Part shown: positions 5,374 through 6,340 of the stretch, piece after piece
How the letters are laid out: each line of letters begins with the position of its first letter
Numbering within the stretch: position 1 is the stretch's first letter
The notes under the pieces: generated by a model
What the model saw: only the letters and a program-made list of their open reading frames with translations
The model's database searches: none
Told to the model about the DNA's origin: nothing
Assembly: GCA_934613185.1 (NCBI GenBank)
Contig: CAKTSO010000113.1
Coordinates: forward strand, 1 to 6,340
Length of the DNA: 6,340 bases
DNA from: an uncultured Clostridia bacterium
GTDB lineage: Bacteria > Bacillota > Clostridia > Christensenellales > Maliibacteriaceae
Reading direction: 5' to 3'
Program-made: the position numbers and the translations under genes

Positions 5374-5380
5374 AGGAGGG
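5374..5380 (+). promoter_or_regulatory. Ribosome binding site of the surface-protein gene
   Basis: AGGAGGG lies 4 bases before ATG 5385, a near-perfect Shine-Dalgarno sequence. It fixes the start at the lysine-rich signal peptide. Confidence 0.85.
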
Positions 5381-5384
5381 AATT

Positions 5385-6340
5385 ATGAAAAAACGAATCG
5401 CAAAGATCGTCGGCGTCGTTTTGGCGCTGATGCTGACGCTGCTTCCCGTGACGGCGTTTGCCGCCGAGGGCGACGTCGCGCAGGTCGGCGATACGACGTA
5501 CGCCACGCTGCAAGAGGCGGTCGCCAACGCGAACGGTCAGACGGTCACGTTGCTTGCAAGCGTTTCGGACCAGACGACGATCCGCATCGAGGGCGGCGCT
5601 GCCGTCACGATCGATCTGAACGGCCACGACATCGGCTTTGCACAGTCGAAAAGTTTCTTTGTCTGCAACGGCTCGCTGACGCTGACCGGCACGGGTACGG
5701 TTGCGGAGCAGTCGCCGTATTTCGGCGCGGTTGTCATCAAAGGCTCGACGACGGACGTCGCCGACTACAGCAACTTCGTCTGCGGCGAAGGCGTCACGCT
5801 TTCCGGCTGGTCTCCGGTGTTCATTGATCAGAATGCGAAGCATGCCTTCGGCGTGAACGTGACGGTCAACGGTACGCTGAAATCCGTCCGGGATACGAGC
5901 GGCGACCTGGGGAACGGCGTGTACATCAACGGCCAGAACCAGGATCTCGAAGTCAACGTCCCCAAGATCACGCTCAACGGCAAGATCGAAAGCGAGGGCA
6001 ACGGCATTTACGCGGCGGGCTATGCCGAGTGGACGATGAACTGCGACATCGACGCGGGTCTTGACGCGCTGTCCATCAAGTGCGGCACGTTTGATTTCGT
6101 CGGCGGCAGATACGTCTCGCACGGCGAATACGTCGATCCCGCCGAAGCGAACGGCAACGGCTCCGAGCAGACCGGCGCGGCGCTGAGCGTCACGACGAAC
6201 AAGGGCTATGCGAAAAAGACCGTCATCCGCGTGGCGGGCGGCGAGTTTATCAGCGAAAACGGCCATGCCGTCTATGAGGGCATTGCGAAAAAGAACGACG
6301 GCACGCCCGCGGCGGACGCGAGCATCGCGCAGATCACCAT
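5385..6340 (+). CDS. Secreted, probably beta-helical surface protein (N-terminal part; runs off the right edge)
   Basis: The frame is open from ATG 5385 to the window end, at least 318 residues. The N-terminus is a classical Sec signal peptide: KKR, a hydrophobic core (about residues 8-22) and an AFA-A cleavage region near residues 24-27. The mature part starts with VAQVGDTTYATLQEAV (31-46), a lead-in common in clostridial surface proteins of the pectate-lyase-like/right-handed beta-helix kind, followed by QTVTLLASV and VTIDLNGHDI. After this come irregular repeats built on short beta strands ending in N-G or G-G turns (LTLTGTGTV, VTVNGTL, ITLNGKIES, IRVAGGEF), as expected for stacked helix coils. 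An adhesin or carbohydrate-binding role is likely but not shown; no catalytic motif is visible. Any cell-wall anchor (LPXTG or SLH) would be to the right. It has two promoters, a long leader and a strong ribosome binding site. Confidence 0.8.
   Translation, partial: MKKRIAKIVGVVLALMLTLLPVTAFAAEGDVAQVGDTTYATLQEAVANANGQTVTLLASVSDQTTIRIEGGAAVTIDLNGHDIGFAQSKSFFVCNGSLTLTGTGTVAEQSPYFGAVVIKGSTTDVADYSNFVCGEGVTLSGWSPVFIDQNAKHAFGVNVTVNGTLKSVRDTSGDLGNGVYINGQNQDLEVNVPKITLNGKIESEGNGIYAAGYAEWTMNCDIDAGLDALSIKCGTFDFVGGRYVSHGEYVDPAEANGNGSEQTGAALSVTTNKGYAKKTVIRVAGGEFISENGHAVYEGIAKKNDGTPAADASIAQIT

Noticed and set aside
5352..6266. Minus-strand open frame of 304 codons opposite the surface-protein gene
   Set aside because: The plus strand has a perfect ribosome binding site, a signal peptide and a recognisable surface-protein pattern in the same stretch. 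The minus frame is rich in Arg/Asp/Ala/Val, has no motif and is a codon-bias shadow.

Overview
The window looks like chromosomal DNA of a GC-rich member of the Clostridia, most plausibly a gut Oscillospirales-type organism. This is inferred from strong AGGAGG-type ribosome binding sites, sigma-A-like promoters, the family content (NusG domain II and Gx transporter proteins beside Rnf genes; a beta-helix surface protein with a Firmicutes-style signal peptide) and GC-rich codon use with AT-rich intergenic regions. No rRNA, tRNA, insertion sequence, CRISPR array or phage gene is visible.

Region 1 (1-2446, plus strand) is the 3' part of a tightly packed operon that enters from the left: the C-terminal part of an RnfG-type covalent-flavin protein, an RnfE homologue, an RnfA homologue, a NusG domain II protein and a Gx transporter family protein. 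It ends at a perfect 14-bp terminator hairpin. RnfG, RnfE and RnfA are core subunits of the Rnf/Nqr ion-translocating electron transfer complex. Here, however, RnfA and RnfE lack the cysteines that normally hold the intramembrane [2Fe-2S] cluster, and the place usually held by rnfB is taken by the NusG_II/Gx pair, a pair also associated with flavin-based extracellular electron transfer. The operon is best read as a divergent, flavinylated Rnf-like membrane redox system whose electron path differs from textbook Rnf.

Region 2 (2464-3034, minus strand) is a convergent single gene for a small membrane protein with three four-cysteine zinc ribbons and two transmembrane segments. It has a clear promoter and shares the bidirectional terminator with the operon.

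Region 3 (3035-5131) has an intergenic stretch rich in inverted repeats, then a promoter and a monocistronic alanyl-tRNA synthetase gene. The enzyme is unusually compact (597 residues against about 870-880 in the usual bacterial form). It keeps the catalytic, tRNA-recognition and editing-site residues but lacks the beta-barrel between them and the C-terminal C-Ala domain. A strong terminator 19 bases after its stop shows that it is not a truncated fragment.

Region 4 (5132-6340) holds two tandem promoters, a structured leader of about 150 bases and the start of a secreted, probably beta-helical surface protein that runs off the right edge.
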